Origin: Brachypterus glaber
Lineage: Eukaryota > Arthropoda > Insecta > Coleoptera > Kateretidae
NCBI GenBank assembly: GCA_958510825.1
Contig: OY294044.1
Location: 79,282,895-79,346,894, forward strand
Direction: 5' to 3'
Length of the DNA: 64,000 bases
Part shown: piece by piece, positions 42,206-54,488 of the stretch
How positions within the stretch are numbered: position 1 is the stretch's first letter
Layout of the letters: the number at the start of each line of letters is the position of its first letter
The notes under the pieces: model-generated
Database searches by the model: none
What the model saw: the letters and a program-made list of their open reading frames with translations, nothing else
Told to the model about the DNA's origin: nothing
Made by a program: the position numbers and the translations under genes

Positions 42206-44352
42206 TGTACCGTAATTAATACGTTCACTGCCAACGGCTAGTTTTGACAGCGGAGCAATGGGTATGGGCAAGGGAAAAATAGAAAGAATTGATTAATGTT
42301 GTTAGGGGCGCCAGTTACTTTAGCTTTTACTCCTTTAGGTAAGTAACAACCTAGTGTAAATACTTAAGCTTTTCAGTTTGAGAAAATATAACCCCTAAAT
42401 AAAATAAGATAATTCATTTGAGAAATTTATTATAAATAAACTTAATGAAAGCACATCAAGTAATGTATTAATATATCTAAAAAATATGTGTAATTATATT
42501 AAGATATAATTAAAGAAATCTTAATAAAAATTACTAAATTCAGAAATCATTCGACTTAAATGTATAAAGAAAACATGAAGTTCAGCAAGCACCAAGAAAT
42601 GTATGTAAACAACAATCATTTCTTGCAGTGTATAAAAGTCATGCTTAAATTAGAAATCATTTAATCAAAAGTATGATATTTAATAATTAATAAATGAGAT
42701 TAAATGTTTTAAAAAAATAAGTACCTAAAAATGAACAAAAGCCAGAAGGGCATATAGTATTAATCAATACTATATCAGATCTGATAAAGTTTACAGTTAT
42801 AAGAATATTGAAATAAAAGAATTTAAAAATATGAAATATTGCTTTCAAAAGTTTTCAGAATGAGTACTTAGCTGGTTTCTGCAAAATCCATGAGGTATGA
42901 ATTCCATCGTCTCCATCTGTGCAAGTCTCCCCTATGCTGATGAATTCATTTCTCAAATGAAAGAAAAAAAAATATAGGCTGTCCCATCTACTTTGGAAAA
43001 ATTATCTTCCAGGATAAAATGTACGATTGAAAATGTTGTCCGGGATTAAATATGCTTTTGAAAATTATGTCCAATATAAAATTGTCTGCTAGACGGTCAT
43101 ATAGAATTTATCTATGCCGAAAAATACAGAACCATGTTCCAACAGAACATCACTCCATGCGGAGAACTTGTATATCAAATATACCAAAATAAACTTCAAC
43201 TTAAATTAATGTAATTCCATATTAATGGTATAGAAATGGTGAGTAATTAATGGTCTAGTGATTGTGCTTAATTAATGGTAATTAATTAATGTAGTAATAA
43301 TGGTGCTTTATGGTGCTTAATTAATGGTAATAATGGTGCTAAAACAATAATTATATCTCAGAAATATTCTAAGAAACAGAAAAACTTAACTTACGTCTCA
43401 TTCTAAGTCTTCGATGTCCATCGAAACGTTATAAATGCTTAATTTTAGAAAATATCAGTTATAATATCTTCCGCATTGTTTAAATATTCATTTTCACTAA
43501 CTTTAAATAAAAATACATGAAGGATTACTTCGATGATTACAGAAAATAAACACTCGTCAAAATGAGACCACCATTGTACAGAGTTCATCAAGAAAGAGCG
43601 AAAATCGACCTTATCAACCGGTATGAACCCTTCAGGTGAATAAAATCCTATTTCTGAACTATTAGCGACATCTATGCAAGTCATTATCAACTACAGTTTT
43701 ACCGTATAGGATTCCTAATAAAGGTAACTGAAACGACACCAAAAATAATAACTAATTAAAAGAATGTTTCCTAATAAATCTGTATTAGTGATATCTAACC
43801 TCAAAATATTACTCTAAGAAACAAATATAAACAATACTTATTGTTTATCAGCAAAACTAATAAAAATACGAACAGAATACTAAGTGTCCTGTGAACTAAG
43901 TATAAACAAAATACTGAATCTAAGTGAGCAGTTCCAGCAAACTATTTTCAACAAATTCTGGATTATCCCGAAGAAATAAACATATGAAATTTTCCAGGAG
44001 AAACAAGCTACAGATGAAAGCCAGTGAAATCCAACCCTCAATAGACTCTGAAACATATAAAAACCAGGTAAGTCCATAGACAAATGCACCATAGAGAAAT
44101 AAGTCATATGATTCTTTATTATTAAAAATCATATTCTAATTATGTTTTCTTTATGTTATTTTCAGGTAGAACTATGGAATAGAGACTCATATGGTTAGAA
44201 TTCAGTTCCTGCTACAAAATAGTCCCAGATACAAAATAGTTCTGTACGTACGTAACTATTTATATACAAAATAAACATAAATTATAACGTAAGTAAACGA
44301 ATAGTTTAATTAACCCTTGCTATATTACAAAGTGACGATTTATGTCGTTACA
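42206..44352 (-). repeat. 3' LTR (2147 bp)
   Basis: Every passage I compared is the same as 50300-52446 at an offset of 8094, and the constant offset excludes net insertions or deletions. In element orientation TATATAAATAG (44256-44266) lies about 86 bp from the LTR start and would suit a TATA box. If it is used, U3 is short and most of the LTR is transcribed R-U5. The LTR also holds short tandem AATTAATGGT words near 43260-43340. Small open frames inside are not convincing. Confidence 0.93.
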
Positions 44353-44355
44353 CAT

Positions 44356-44363
44356 GCCCCCTC
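44356..44363 (-). other. polypurine tract
   Basis: GGAGGGGG in element orientation, four bases (CATG-type spacer) before the 3' LTR start. It serves as the primer for plus-strand DNA synthesis. Confidence 0.8.
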
Positions 44364-44883
44364 CAAAAATAATAAAAATATTTAATATACAAAAAATATT
44401 TTTATACCAAACTCTAAAACTATTTAACTTAAATAGCTAAAATATATACTATATTTTATTTAATAAATCAACAAAAAATACAATACTTTATGTAAATCAT
44501 TTGAAATACTACTTGATAATTAACAATAGCTAAGCTTGATAACTACGTGTATCATCCGCCTACTCTTATGTAGAACATAATTTTGGGACTTTATCGGTGT
44601 GTGTCATAAACAGGTAATTGTCATAATCAGGTAATTGTCATAATCGGGTAATTGTCATAATTAATTTTGTTTTTCTTTTTAGCTAAGTTTTATCAAGATA
44701 AAAAAATAGAAATAAGACTTGACTGTGTGCACCAGAATCCTCTTCTACAAAAAATATATTTATATATATTTTTTTTTTACTATATACAAAAGTTTTGGGT
44801 ACCCTTTAAATATTTTCAATACATTGATATTTTTTAAATATCATTCCGAATGATACTAAGAAAATATTCTTATTTAATCAAAT

Positions 44884-47800
44884 CTAGCCAACTGAAATGT
44901 CACTATTCGATCCAAAATATTTCTTTAGATCTTTAACATGCCAGTCGCCTCTATGACCATCTGCATTTTCCAAAATATACACTAACTTTGACTTTTTCGC
45001 AACAACTTTGCAAAGTATGTACTTTGGAGCAAGTTTTGCAGCAAAACTTTTACTAGCATCTGAGAGTACTTTGTTTCGTCTCCAAACTTTTTCACCTATA
45101 TCAAAATTTACTTCACGCTTGCGCAAATCATAAGTACGCTTATTACGTTCATAAGCTTCATGTAAATATTTCTTTACATCAACAAAAATCTCTTTAAGAT
45201 TTCCCAAGTCTTGGCTATACGAGTCTCTGTCACAAGGTTCTAATTTAACACCATCAGTTGATGTCATTTTGCCATAATAAGTTCCTGTGATAGGTACATT
45301 CCTCCCAAAATTAAGAAATGCCGGCGTATACCCCGTAACTTCATTTACAGACGTTCGTAAAGCTAGACCTATTTTTGCTAAATTTTTACACCATTCTTTT
45401 TGATTATCTTTTATATATGATCTTATAGCAGTAGAAATTGTGCGATGTTGCCTTTCCGTCGGATTATTTTGACTATGGTAAAGTGCATTAAACCAAATTT
45501 TCTGTACATTATATTCATCTGCTAATTTTTTAAAAACTTTACCAGCAAATTGTTTTCCATTATCGACAATTAAAAATTGACAGACTCCGTAAACTAAAAA
45601 AACTTCATTCTCAATGAATTTACATATTGCATTTGCAGTAGCTTCCCTTAAAGGATGTAATAATGTATACTTTGTAAACCAGTCTGACACAACTAAAAGA
45701 TAACAAAAACCTTTAGAACTTCTGGGAAATGGTCCCTGCAAATCACATGAAATAACTTGCCACGGATAATTTACTTCTTTTTCACGACCCATCAATCCAA
45801 AACGTGCAGAATTACTAACTTTTTGTGATTGACAAATATTACAACATCTTACATACTTTAAAATATCTTTACGCATTTTTGGCCAAAAATATGTTTCTGA
45901 AATTCTATGAAAAGTTTTAAAAAATCCCATATGAGAAGCTAATACATCGTCATGACATTCTTTTAGTACTTGTTTACGACATTTTTGAGGCACTAACAAT
46001 TTCCACTCTATAATATTACTTTTTACTTTTGTCTTGGTCGGTATGAACTTATAAATATTATCATCAATAACTTTAAATTGCGGATATGAATCTGGACTCT
46101 TAACAATTTTTTCCCTCAACTGAATATAATATTTATCACTATTATAATCATTTACATTAAAATTAATTAAATTTACATCTGGAAAAATTGATTTTTTTGG
46201 TTCTATTCTATCAAAAGCTCTGGATAACCCATCAGCTACTACATTTAATTTACCTCTACGATATACAATATCCATATCATATTGCTGTAATTTTAATGAC
46301 CATCTAGCCAAGCGACCAGAGGGATCTTTCATATTACTCAAATATTTTAAAGAAGAATGATCTGTAATTACTGTGAATTTAACACCTTCAATATATGGTC
46401 TAAACCTATCTATAGCAAACAAAACAGCTACACATTCCTTTTCACCTACAGAATATTTTATTTCACTACGTGTTAAAGCTCTACTAGCATAAGCTATTAC
46501 TTTTTCTTGACCATCTTGCGTTTGTGTTAATATGGAACCGAGGCCAACTAAAGAAGCATCACATTGTATAACAAATGGTAAAGAAAAATTTGGACTTGCT
46601 AAAGCCGGAGCATTTATTAAAGATTCCTTCAACAATAAAAAAGCTTTTTCTGCATCAGTATTCCAACTAATGGCTTGTTTTTTACCTTTGCCCTTTAAAA
46701 GTGAATTTAATGGACTAACAATTGTTGAAAAATTCCTAACAAATCTACGATACCACGAAGCTACACCTAAAAATCGTTTTATCTCTGTACTATTTGTTGG
46801 TCTAGGATAGTTTATTATTGCTTCTACTTTTTGCGGATCGGTTCTTAAACCAAAATTATCAATTACAAAACCTAAATACTTAAGTGATTTTCTAAAAAAA
46901 TTACTTTTTTCAAAATTTATTGTAAGATTAGCAGATTTTAATTTTTCATGTACTATTTGAAGTAATTTAATATGTTCCTCAAATGTTTTTGATACTATTA
47001 TAATGTCATCAATATAAACAAATATATTTGGATAAAAGGAGAAAGGAAAAAGTTTATCCATTAATCTTTGCTGACTTTGTGTTCCATTTTTGAGTCCATA
47101 ACACATTACATTAAATTCAAATAGTCCCCTACCAGGTACGGAAAATGCAGTTTTTTCTTTAGCAGTTTTTGTAAGTGGAATCTGCCAAAAAGCATTTTTT
47201 AAATCTATACTTGATATATATTTTGCATCGCCTAATAAACTTAAAATGGAGTCTATCCTTGGTAAAGGATGTGAATCACCTTTTGTAATAGAATTTAATT
47301 TACGTCCATCAAAACAAAAACGGTATGTACCATTAGCTTTTTTTACTAATAAAACTGGTGAATTAAAATCAGAATAAGATGGTGAAACTATATCATCTTT
47401 TAACATTTTATCTAACTCTTTATGTAAAATTTCTATTAAATAAGGTGACAAAGGATATTGACGCATTTTAAAAGGTTTATTATTTCCTGTATCTATATCA
47501 TGTTCTATTAAATTTGTTCTACCTATTTTTTCGCTATATAATTCTTTAAATAAACTAACAAATTTATCTGCTATCTTTTTCTGTTCGTCTGTCAAGTCAC
47601 ATAAGCCTACTGAATTATCTTTATTTATATCCTGACTATCACTGTTATTACTGATCACATTCAAATTATTAATTTTATTATTCCAAGATTCATCAGAAAA
47701 ATCCAGAGTCATAGAAAACAATTGTAAAAAATTCACACCAAAAATAAAATTTGTTTCCAAAGAAGGAACAACCAAGACTTGTAAAATCTTAACTTCATTA

Positions 47801-49695
47801 TCTACTTTAATAGGTAAATAAACAACACCAGTTACTAACTGTTTAGATTTATCAGCTGTAGTAACATGCGGTATAAGACATTTATCAATTTTTAAATTAA
47901 ATTTTTCTAAAATTTTAATCGCGTGACCACCAGCCACTGAACAATTTGCACCTGTATCAATCAAAGCTGTTATATTTTTATCAAAAATATTTACTTTAAT
48001 ATATGGACGGTTATCTCTAGGTAATTTAATAAAAGAATTTTTATTAATTACAGACAAACTATACGGTTTATAAAATTTTTTAACTTTATCCAACCAATCT
48101 TTCCATTCATTCAAATAAAAGCGTTTATTTGTTTCTGTTACACTTGATTTTTGTAAAGAATTGATATTATTTTTATTATAATAAATGTTTTTACAAAAAG
48201 TAGTTTTGTTATCCTTTTTTACCTGACTGTCATTATTATTTTTAGCCTTTTTATTAAGTGAATGCCGACTAAAATCATCCACTTTCCTATTTAGTTTTTT
48301 TGTACAGGAAGGGCAATTTTTAAAAACTACATCTTTATATCCACATTTATAACAAAACTTTGTTCTTTTAGCTAAACATTTGCTAAAAATATGATTTGGT
48401 TGGTTACAGTTATAACAAATTATTTGTCTAATTTTATTATTACTACTATTCTGTGTATTATTAAAGCTTTGATTGGTACTTTGACTAATTTGAGAAACTT
48501 GACTACTATTACATACTGAACTTTGACGAGTAGAGGAAGATGGGGTAAGTTTGGACACTGTGGTATTATGACTACAATTACATTTACTACTAAAATTTTG
48601 ACTTATATCCGAACTTAGGACATTTACTTTATTAAGTGTTTTATTTTTTGTTACACTTTTACCTGCTATGCTCTTTTGTTTTAATTGATAAGCTTCATCT
48701 ATTCTTTTACAACTGTCTTTTAAATCTTCTAAATCATTTATTTCTATAAGTGATAATGGTATAAAATAATGTGGTAATATTCTTTCTCTAATCGTCTTAA
48801 GTCTAGTATATAAACTTGCAGCATGAATTAAACGTTTAAACAAGGTTTCCATAGCACCTATAAAAATTGCGATAGATTCATCGGGATTTTGATATCTAGA
48901 ACGGATATCATCCCATGTTCTATCATCTATGTTAGCTGGAAGAAAATCTTTTTTTAATGCTTGAATTATTTGAGACCACGAATTTAAATTATCTTTAATT
49001 GAGAGAAACCATGACAATGCTGGTTCTTTGAATAAGTCATATGCGGATTTAAATAACATTTCGTCTGTAACATTTCTACTTATTTTCATATATTCAACTT
49101 GCTCAATAAAATTTAAAACATTAGACTTTCCATCAAAATTAATATTCCATTTATAAACTGGTACTGATTTTAAATAATCATTATCTTTTTTACTAGAAAC
49201 ATTAGGACTAAACTGTGTACTATTATGTAATGAAATATTATTATTTACTTGAGTAAGTTCTGAATTTTTACCAGATTTTTCATAAAGATCTAAAATATCT
49301 GCTTCTATTTCTAAACAAGTTGCTTTTGTTATTTCTAAAAATTGAATACGTCTAACTTTATTTTCTTCTACTTCAGGAAAACGTTGCAGACGATTTGTTA
49401 CATGTACTAAATAAGTTTTTAATTTTCTTAAATCGGCTAAACTATAATCACCATGATATTCTACAATTTCTGAAGATATACTATCTAAAATTCTATTAAT
49501 ATTTTCCACTTCACTGTTAAAATTAAAAGTCGGATCTACATATTTTACTTTAGGATCTTCCCTAGCTATGGCTCTACCTAAAACTTTAATTCTAGATACT
49601 CTATTATTTTTTGCTGTTAAATGTCTTATACGAAGTTCATAATTTACCATTTCTGCAGTCAAAAATCTAATTTCCATTTTATCTAAATCTTCCAT
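44884..49695 (-). CDS. gypsy Gag-Pol polyprotein, 1603 aa
   Basis: One open frame encodes all proteins for reverse transcription and integration. Gag: N-terminal coiled, charged region to about 140, a capsid-like region about 170-350, and an Asn/Ser/Gln-rich linker. A CCHC knuckle has C427, C430, H435, C440, and a second knuckle (C448, C451, C461) has valine where histidine is expected. Protease: D580-T-G in ALIDTGANCS. Reverse transcriptase: LPRIDSILSLLG, SSIDLKNAFWQIPL, and YIDD at 894-897. RNase H: first acidic residue D1046 in QCDAS. Integrase: an HHCC segment ending CCNICQ, then D1318, D1378 and E1414 (D-59-D-35-E spacing). The first ATG after the leader is used as start, and no frameshift separates gag and pol. 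No env follows. It acts in cytoplasmic virus-like particles, then in the nucleus. Confidence 0.96.
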   Translation of the reverse strand: MEDLDKMEIRFLTAEMVNYELRIRHLTAKNNRVSRIKVLGRAIAREDPKVKYVDPTFNFNSEVENINRILDSISSEIVEYHGDYSLADLRKLKTYLVHVTNRLQRFPEVEENKVRRIQFLEITKATCLEIEADILDLYEKSGKNSELTQVNNNISLHNSTQFSPNVSSKKDNDYLKSVPVYKWNINFDGKSNVLNFIEQVEYMKISRNVTDEMLFKSAYDLFKEPALSWFLSIKDNLNSWSQIIQALKKDFLPANIDDRTWDDIRSRYQNPDESIAIFIGAMETLFKRLIHAASLYTRLKTIRERILPHYFIPLSLIEINDLEDLKDSCKRIDEAYQLKQKSIAGKSVTKNKTLNKVNVLSSDISQNFSSKCNCSHNTTVSKLTPSSSTRQSSVCNSSQVSQISQSTNQSFNNTQNSSNNKIRQIICYNCNQPNHIFSKCLAKRTKFCYKCGYKDVVFKNCPSCTKKLNRKVDDFSRHSLNKKAKNNNDSQVKKDNKTTFCKNIYYNKNNINSLQKSSVTETNKRFYLNEWKDWLDKVKKFYKPYSLSVINKNSFIKLPRDNRPYIKVNIFDKNITALIDTGANCSVAGGHAIKILEKFNLKIDKCLIPHVTTADKSKQLVTGVVYLPIKVDNEVKILQVLVVPSLETNFIFGVNFLQLFSMTLDFSDESWNNKINNLNVISNNSDSQDINKDNSVGLCDLTDEQKKIADKFVSLFKELYSEKIGRTNLIEHDIDTGNNKPFKMRQYPLSPYLIEILHKELDKMLKDDIVSPSYSDFNSPVLLVKKANGTYRFCFDGRKLNSITKGDSHPLPRIDSILSLLGDAKYISSIDLKNAFWQIPLTKTAKEKTAFSVPGRGLFEFNVMCYGLKNGTQSQQRLMDKLFPFSFYPNIFVYIDDIIIVSKTFEEHIKLLQIVHEKLKSANLTINFEKSNFFRKSLKYLGFVIDNFGLRTDPQKVEAIINYPRPTNSTEIKRFLGVASWYRRFVRNFSTIVSPLNSLLKGKGKKQAISWNTDAEKAFLLLKESLINAPALASPNFSLPFVIQCDASLVGLGSILTQTQDGQEKVIAYASRALTRSEIKYSVGEKECVAVLFAIDRFRPYIEGVKFTVITDHSSLKYLSNMKDPSGRLARWSLKLQQYDMDIVYRRGKLNVVADGLSRAFDRIEPKKSIFPDVNLINFNVNDYNSDKYYIQLREKIVKSPDSYPQFKVIDDNIYKFIPTKTKVKSNIIEWKLLVPQKCRKQVLKECHDDVLASHMGFFKTFHRISETYFWPKMRKDILKYVRCCNICQSQKVSNSARFGLMGREKEVNYPWQVISCDLQGPFPRSSKGFCYLLVVSDWFTKYTLLHPLREATANAICKFIENEVFLVYGVCQFLIVDNGKQFAGKVFKKLADEYNVQKIWFNALYHSQNNPTERQHRTISTAIRSYIKDNQKEWCKNLAKIGLALRTSVNEVTGYTPAFLNFGRNVPITGTYYGKMTSTDGVKLEPCDRDSYSQDLGNLKEIFVDVKKYLHEAYERNKRTYDLRKREVNFDIGEKVWRRNKVLSDASKSFAAKLAPKYILCKVVAKKSKLVYILENADGHRGDWHVKDLKKYFGSNSDISVG

Positions 49696-50274
49696 TTTGA
49701 ATAATTATTTTCAAAATTTAAATTCAATTTACTCAAAATATTTATTTTAATAATAAAATATTTATACTGTACCACAAATTATTTTTTTTTTGTGTACACT
49801 GTTCAACAAAGTTTTTGCATACTTTGGAAAATTTCCCAAATATGTCAAAAAAATACTAAATTATTATTTATCTCAATTGGACAAATTAATAATTATAAAT
49901 AGTCTCCAAAACTACAAAATTAGCTAATATTTATTCATATCCTTCGCATAAATAAATACCCTATTATCCATTTATTTCTATTGAATAAACGATAATTTCT
50001 AGAAAAACTGAACCCACGCCAAAATTTCTCTATTCCATGTTATTCCATAAAATTCAGAAAAAACATAAAAAACACATATCTGATATATCTTATCAGATTA
50101 ACTCTAGTTTGACTTAATTTTCAACAAAAAATATTTTATTCAACAGTTATATGTAGTTTTTCTCAAAATGAACTTTAAGTTACACTGAAAAAAATAAGCT
50201 TTAGATTTTTATAAAAAATACACTGAGAAAAATGGAGTAAATTTAAAAAAACAAGTGTTCTATCTATCCAAATA

Positions 50275-50292
50275 CCACGTTCTTGGGCGCCA
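50275..50292 (-). other. primer-binding site (tRNA-Lys-like)
   Basis: Begins TGGCGCCCAA in element orientation, complementary to a CCA-tailed tRNA 3' end, 7 nt inside the 5' LTR. The start matches the usual tRNA-Lys primer site. The continuation GAACGTGG departs by a small insertion, so the exact tRNA is not settled. Confidence 0.7.
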
Positions 50293-50299
50293 ATATTAG

Positions 50300-52446
50300 T
50301 GTACCGTAATTAATACGTTCACTGCCAACGGCTAGTTTTGACAGCGGAGCAATGGGTATGGGCAAGGGAAAAATAGAAAGAATTGATTAATGTTGTTAGG
50401 GGCGCCAGTTACTTTAGCTTTTACTCCTTTAGGTAAGTAACAACCTAGTGTAAATACTTAAGCTTTTCAGTTTGAGAAAATATAACCCCTAAATAAAATA
50501 AGATAATTCATTTGAGAAATTTATTATAAATAAACTTAATGAAAGCACATCAAGTAATGTATTAATATATCTAAAAAATATGTGTAATTATATTAAGATA
50601 TAATTAAAGAAATCTTAATAAAAATTACTAAATTCAGAAATCATTCGACTTAAATGTATAAAGAAAACATGAAGTTCAGCAAGCACCAAGAAATGTATGT
50701 AAACAACAATCATTTCTTGCAGTGTATAAAAGTCATGCTTAAATTAGAAATCATTTAATCAAAAGTATGATATTTAATAATTAATAAATGAGATTAAATG
50801 TTTTAAAAAAATAAGTACCTAAAAATGAACAAAAGCCAGAAGGGCATATAGTATTAATCAATACTATATCAGATCTGATAAAGTTTACAGTTATAAGAAT
50901 ATTGAAATAAAAGAATTTAAAAATATGAAATATTGCTTTCAAAAGTTTTCAGAATGAGTACTTAGCTGGTTTCTGCAAAATCCATGAGGTATGAATTCCA
51001 TCGTCTCCATCTGTGCAAGTCTCCCCTATGCTGATGAATTCATTTCTCAAATGAAAGAAAAAAAAATATAGGCTGTCCCATCTACTTTGGAAAAATTATC
51101 TTCCAGGATAAAATGTACGATTGAAAATGTTGTCCGGGATTAAATATGCTTTTGAAAATTATGTCCAATATAAAATTGTCTGCTAGACGGTCATATAGAA
51201 TTTATCTATGCCGAAAAATACAGAACCATGTTCCAACAGAACATCACTCCATGCGGAGAACTTGTATATCAAATATACCAAAATAAACTTCAACTTAAAT
51301 TAATGTAATTCCATATTAATGGTATAGAAATGGTGAGTAATTAATGGTCTAGTGATTGTGCTTAATTAATGGTAATTAATTAATGTAGTAATAATGGTGC
51401 TTTATGGTGCTTAATTAATGGTAATAATGGTGCTAAAACAATAATTATATCTCAGAAATATTCTAAGAAACAGAAAAACTTAACTTACGTCTCATTCTAA
51501 GTCTTCGATGTCCATCGAAACGTTATAAATGCTTAATTTTAGAAAATATCAGTTATAATATCTTCCGCATTGTTTAAATATTCATTTTCACTAACTTTAA
51601 ATAAAAATACATGAAGGATTACTTCGATGATTACAGAAAATAAACACTCGTCAAAATGAGACCACCATTGTACAGAGTTCATCAAGAAAGAGCGAAAATC
51701 GACCTTATCAACCGGTATGAACCCTTCAGGTGAATAAAATCCTATTTCTGAACTATTAGCGACATCTATGCAAGTCATTATCAACTACAGTTTTACCGTA
51801 TAGGATTCCTAATAAAGGTAACTGAAACGACACCAAAAATAATAACTAATTAAAAGAATGTTTCCTAATAAATCTGTATTAGTGATATCTAACCTCAAAA
51901 TATTACTCTAAGAAACAAATATAAACAATACTTATTGTTTATCAGCAAAACTAATAAAAATACGAACAGAATACTAAGTGTCCTGTGAACTAAGTATAAA
52001 CAAAATACTGAATCTAAGTGAGCAGTTCCAGCAAACTATTTTCAACAAATTCTGGATTATCCCGAAGAAATAAACATATGAAATTTTCCAGGAGAAACAA
52101 GCTACAGATGAAAGCCAGTGAAATCCAACCCTCAATAGACTCTGAAACATATAAAAACCAGGTAAGTCCATAGACAAATGCACCATAGAGAAATAAGTCA
52201 TATGATTCTTTATTATTAAAAATCATATTCTAATTATGTTTTCTTTATGTTATTTTCAGGTAGAACTATGGAATAGAGACTCATATGGTTAGAATTCAGT
52301 TCCTGCTACAAAATAGTCCCAGATACAAAATAGTTCTGTACGTACGTAACTATTTATATACAAAATAAACATAAATTATAACGTAAGTAAACGAATAGTT
52401 TAATTAACCCTTGCTATATTACAAAGTGACGATTTATGTCGTTACA
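50300..52446 (-). repeat. 5' LTR (2147 bp)
   Basis: Carries the promoter for the element in its orientation. The TATATAAATAG counterpart is at 52350-52360. It is the direct copy of 42206-44352. Confidence 0.93.
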
Positions 52447-52450
52447 CAAT
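52447..52450. repeat. target site duplication CAAT, right
   Basis: Matches 42202-42205. The host sequence resumes with AAAATTTTAAG. Confidence 0.85.
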
Positions 52451-54488
52451 AAAATTTTAAGTATTTAAGTTTCTAACATTTGACAGATCTATGTGAAGTT
52501 AGTTACAAGACACTTTCCGACCATGGGAGGAAAATGAGGTGTTTCATACTTTAAGATAGTTGAAGTTATAACTTCAACTAACAATAATAAATATATATAA
52601 TTAATTTTCCAACTATACTATTTACAGCGAGTAAGCGTTAGAATAGTTTTAAATTCCACAACATCACCAAAAAAACTTCTTGGAAACAAATGTGTTTCAT
52701 GAAAAAATAAGAAACTTTAAACATGTCCGTCTATCCGAGGTAAAGTTTTTTGTAAGCACGATAACTCAAGAACGAATTATCCGATCGGCTCGAAAATTTC
52801 AGGAAAAATCAAGATATACGAGAGAAAGATCCCTATTGTATTTAAAAATAAGTTCCCCAAAAACAAAAAACTCTAAAAAAATCATTTATAAACAAAAAAA
52901 TTATGGAGGTCCAGCTGTTTTATATAGTATAAAGATCAAAGCAATAAAATTTTGAGAAGTGTATATATATCGAGAGAAAACGCAATATACCACCCACTGT
53001 GAAGAGTATATCATGGAATGCGAAGCATTACATATCTTCACGACTTGTTTTCTATTAATGATATAAATAATATAAATTATATAAATATATAAATATTATT
53101 ATTAATTTAATAATTTCGGAGAATGATTTATAAATATAAACGAGTAAATGTAAACCACAGATAAATGTGATATTTTAAAAACATTTTAATTTTAAATTAA
53201 TTTAAATAGTATAAACAACAAATTCTAAACATTAATAATAAAATGATTTATTAGGATTACTAGCTGCGAAAATCTAGATAATATATTTAAATTAAAATAT
53301 ACCTATTATTAAGACATCACTAGAGTTTAGCAGCTAGTATACCGGGTGTTTCAAAATAAAATTGTACTCTTAAAACTCACTTATGAAGTAATAAGCTCTA
53401 GACAATAAAATGTCCTTCAGAACAGGCAAACATTTTTTAAAAGTTTATCCACCACTACTTTCTTATTTTTGGGGGGATTCTTTTTTTAATTTTTTGTGTC
53501 CTTACCAAGATTGATTTTTTCTAAATATTATTTTTTCTTGAGTTATCGTGCGGACAAGAAAACGAAACATAAGAACAGACGGACATTTTTTAAAGTTGTT
53601 TATGATTGTATATAACGCACTTTGGTGCAATTTTGTTTTGAAATTGTACAAATTTAATCTTTTTTTGGGGTCTGTGAGGCTACGAGGAGTACACTTGAGT
53701 GTTATATTGCAACACTGTTATAAATACAGCTATAAGAAGTGCTCTCTTAAAGGGTACTTAATTTAAGTACAGTTTGTAGTTTTTGCTACTGATAATATAG
53801 GTAGGTACTTAAGTTTGTAAATTGCTGCGCATTCCATAGCATACTCTTTACAGTGAATAGTATATCGTCACTATTGCACTTCGAGTGACTATATTAAGTT
53901 TGCACTCGATATACTGAACTGCCAGTTGGGTTGATTGTTTGTTCCAAAGGCCACACGGAAAGAAATTAGTGGGCTCTGCGCTATACATTATAAGATATTT
54001 GGTAACAGTGGCAAATTATAGTGATTTAAGCTATAGATTATAAGGGACACAATAACTAATAATGTTAAAAATAAATTGGAAACGATTATATATATTACAG
54101 ACACGATTATATTTATTACAGGCACTATTATAAATTTACAGAAATTTTATTATATTATAAAAATTATTAGCACGGACAATAATTAAATCTATTTAAGCTA
54201 TAAATGCCATACTATTTGTTATATTTTATTATTCACTAAACAATTAAAGTATTTCATATAAATTTTTACACTGACTGCCATAATTGTAAGAGAAAGCCTT
54301 GTATTTATATAATAAGTGATTATAATTTGCTTGGTATGTGTGTTATAGCGCTCCTAGCTATATTTTTTTTTTCCGTGCACACATATGAAATTTCATATTT
54401 CAACTCAAAGCGACCTTTCAACTTCATTTTTGAAGGTGAGTCGATTGTTACTGTTCCAAATGCCACCCATATGAAATTTCATATTTCT
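52451..54488. other. unassigned, with two 'cacgataactcaagaac' motifs
   Basis: GTCCGTCTATCCG then GCACGATAACTCAAGAACGA at 52723-52775, and the reverse form CTTGAGTTATCGTGCGGAC at 53537-53555, bracket about 800 bp. ACCGGGTGTTTCAAAATAAA at 53341 resembles a common insect element edge. No gene supported. Confidence 0.4.

Larger units (their letters stand above)
42206..52446 (-). mobile_element. complete Ty3/gypsy LTR retrotransposon
   Basis: 10,241 bp on the minus strand. Direct 2147-bp LTRs begin TGTAACG and end GGTACA in element orientation, and CAAT is duplicated at 42202-42205 and 52447-52450. Order along the minus strand: 5' LTR (52446-50300), primer-binding site, about 580-bp leader, one gag-pol frame (49695-44884), about 520 bp of noncoding DNA, polypurine tract, 3' LTR (44352-42206). 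There is no env frame. LTRs at constant offset and an open frame suggest a recent and possibly still competent copy. The lineage is uncertain. RT features such as VPGRGLFEFNVM and GVASWYRRFV recall the mdg3/micropia-like insect group, which is inference from memory. Confidence 0.95.

Noticed and set aside
43445..44132. Small protein genes (70-81 codons) within the LTR, repeated at 51539-52226
   Set aside because: They are identical simply because the two LTRs are identical. The frames overlap one another and show no recognisable domain.
46532..46810. Plus-strand 92-codon frame inside gag-pol
   Set aside because: Antisense shadow of the RT/RNase H coding sequence.
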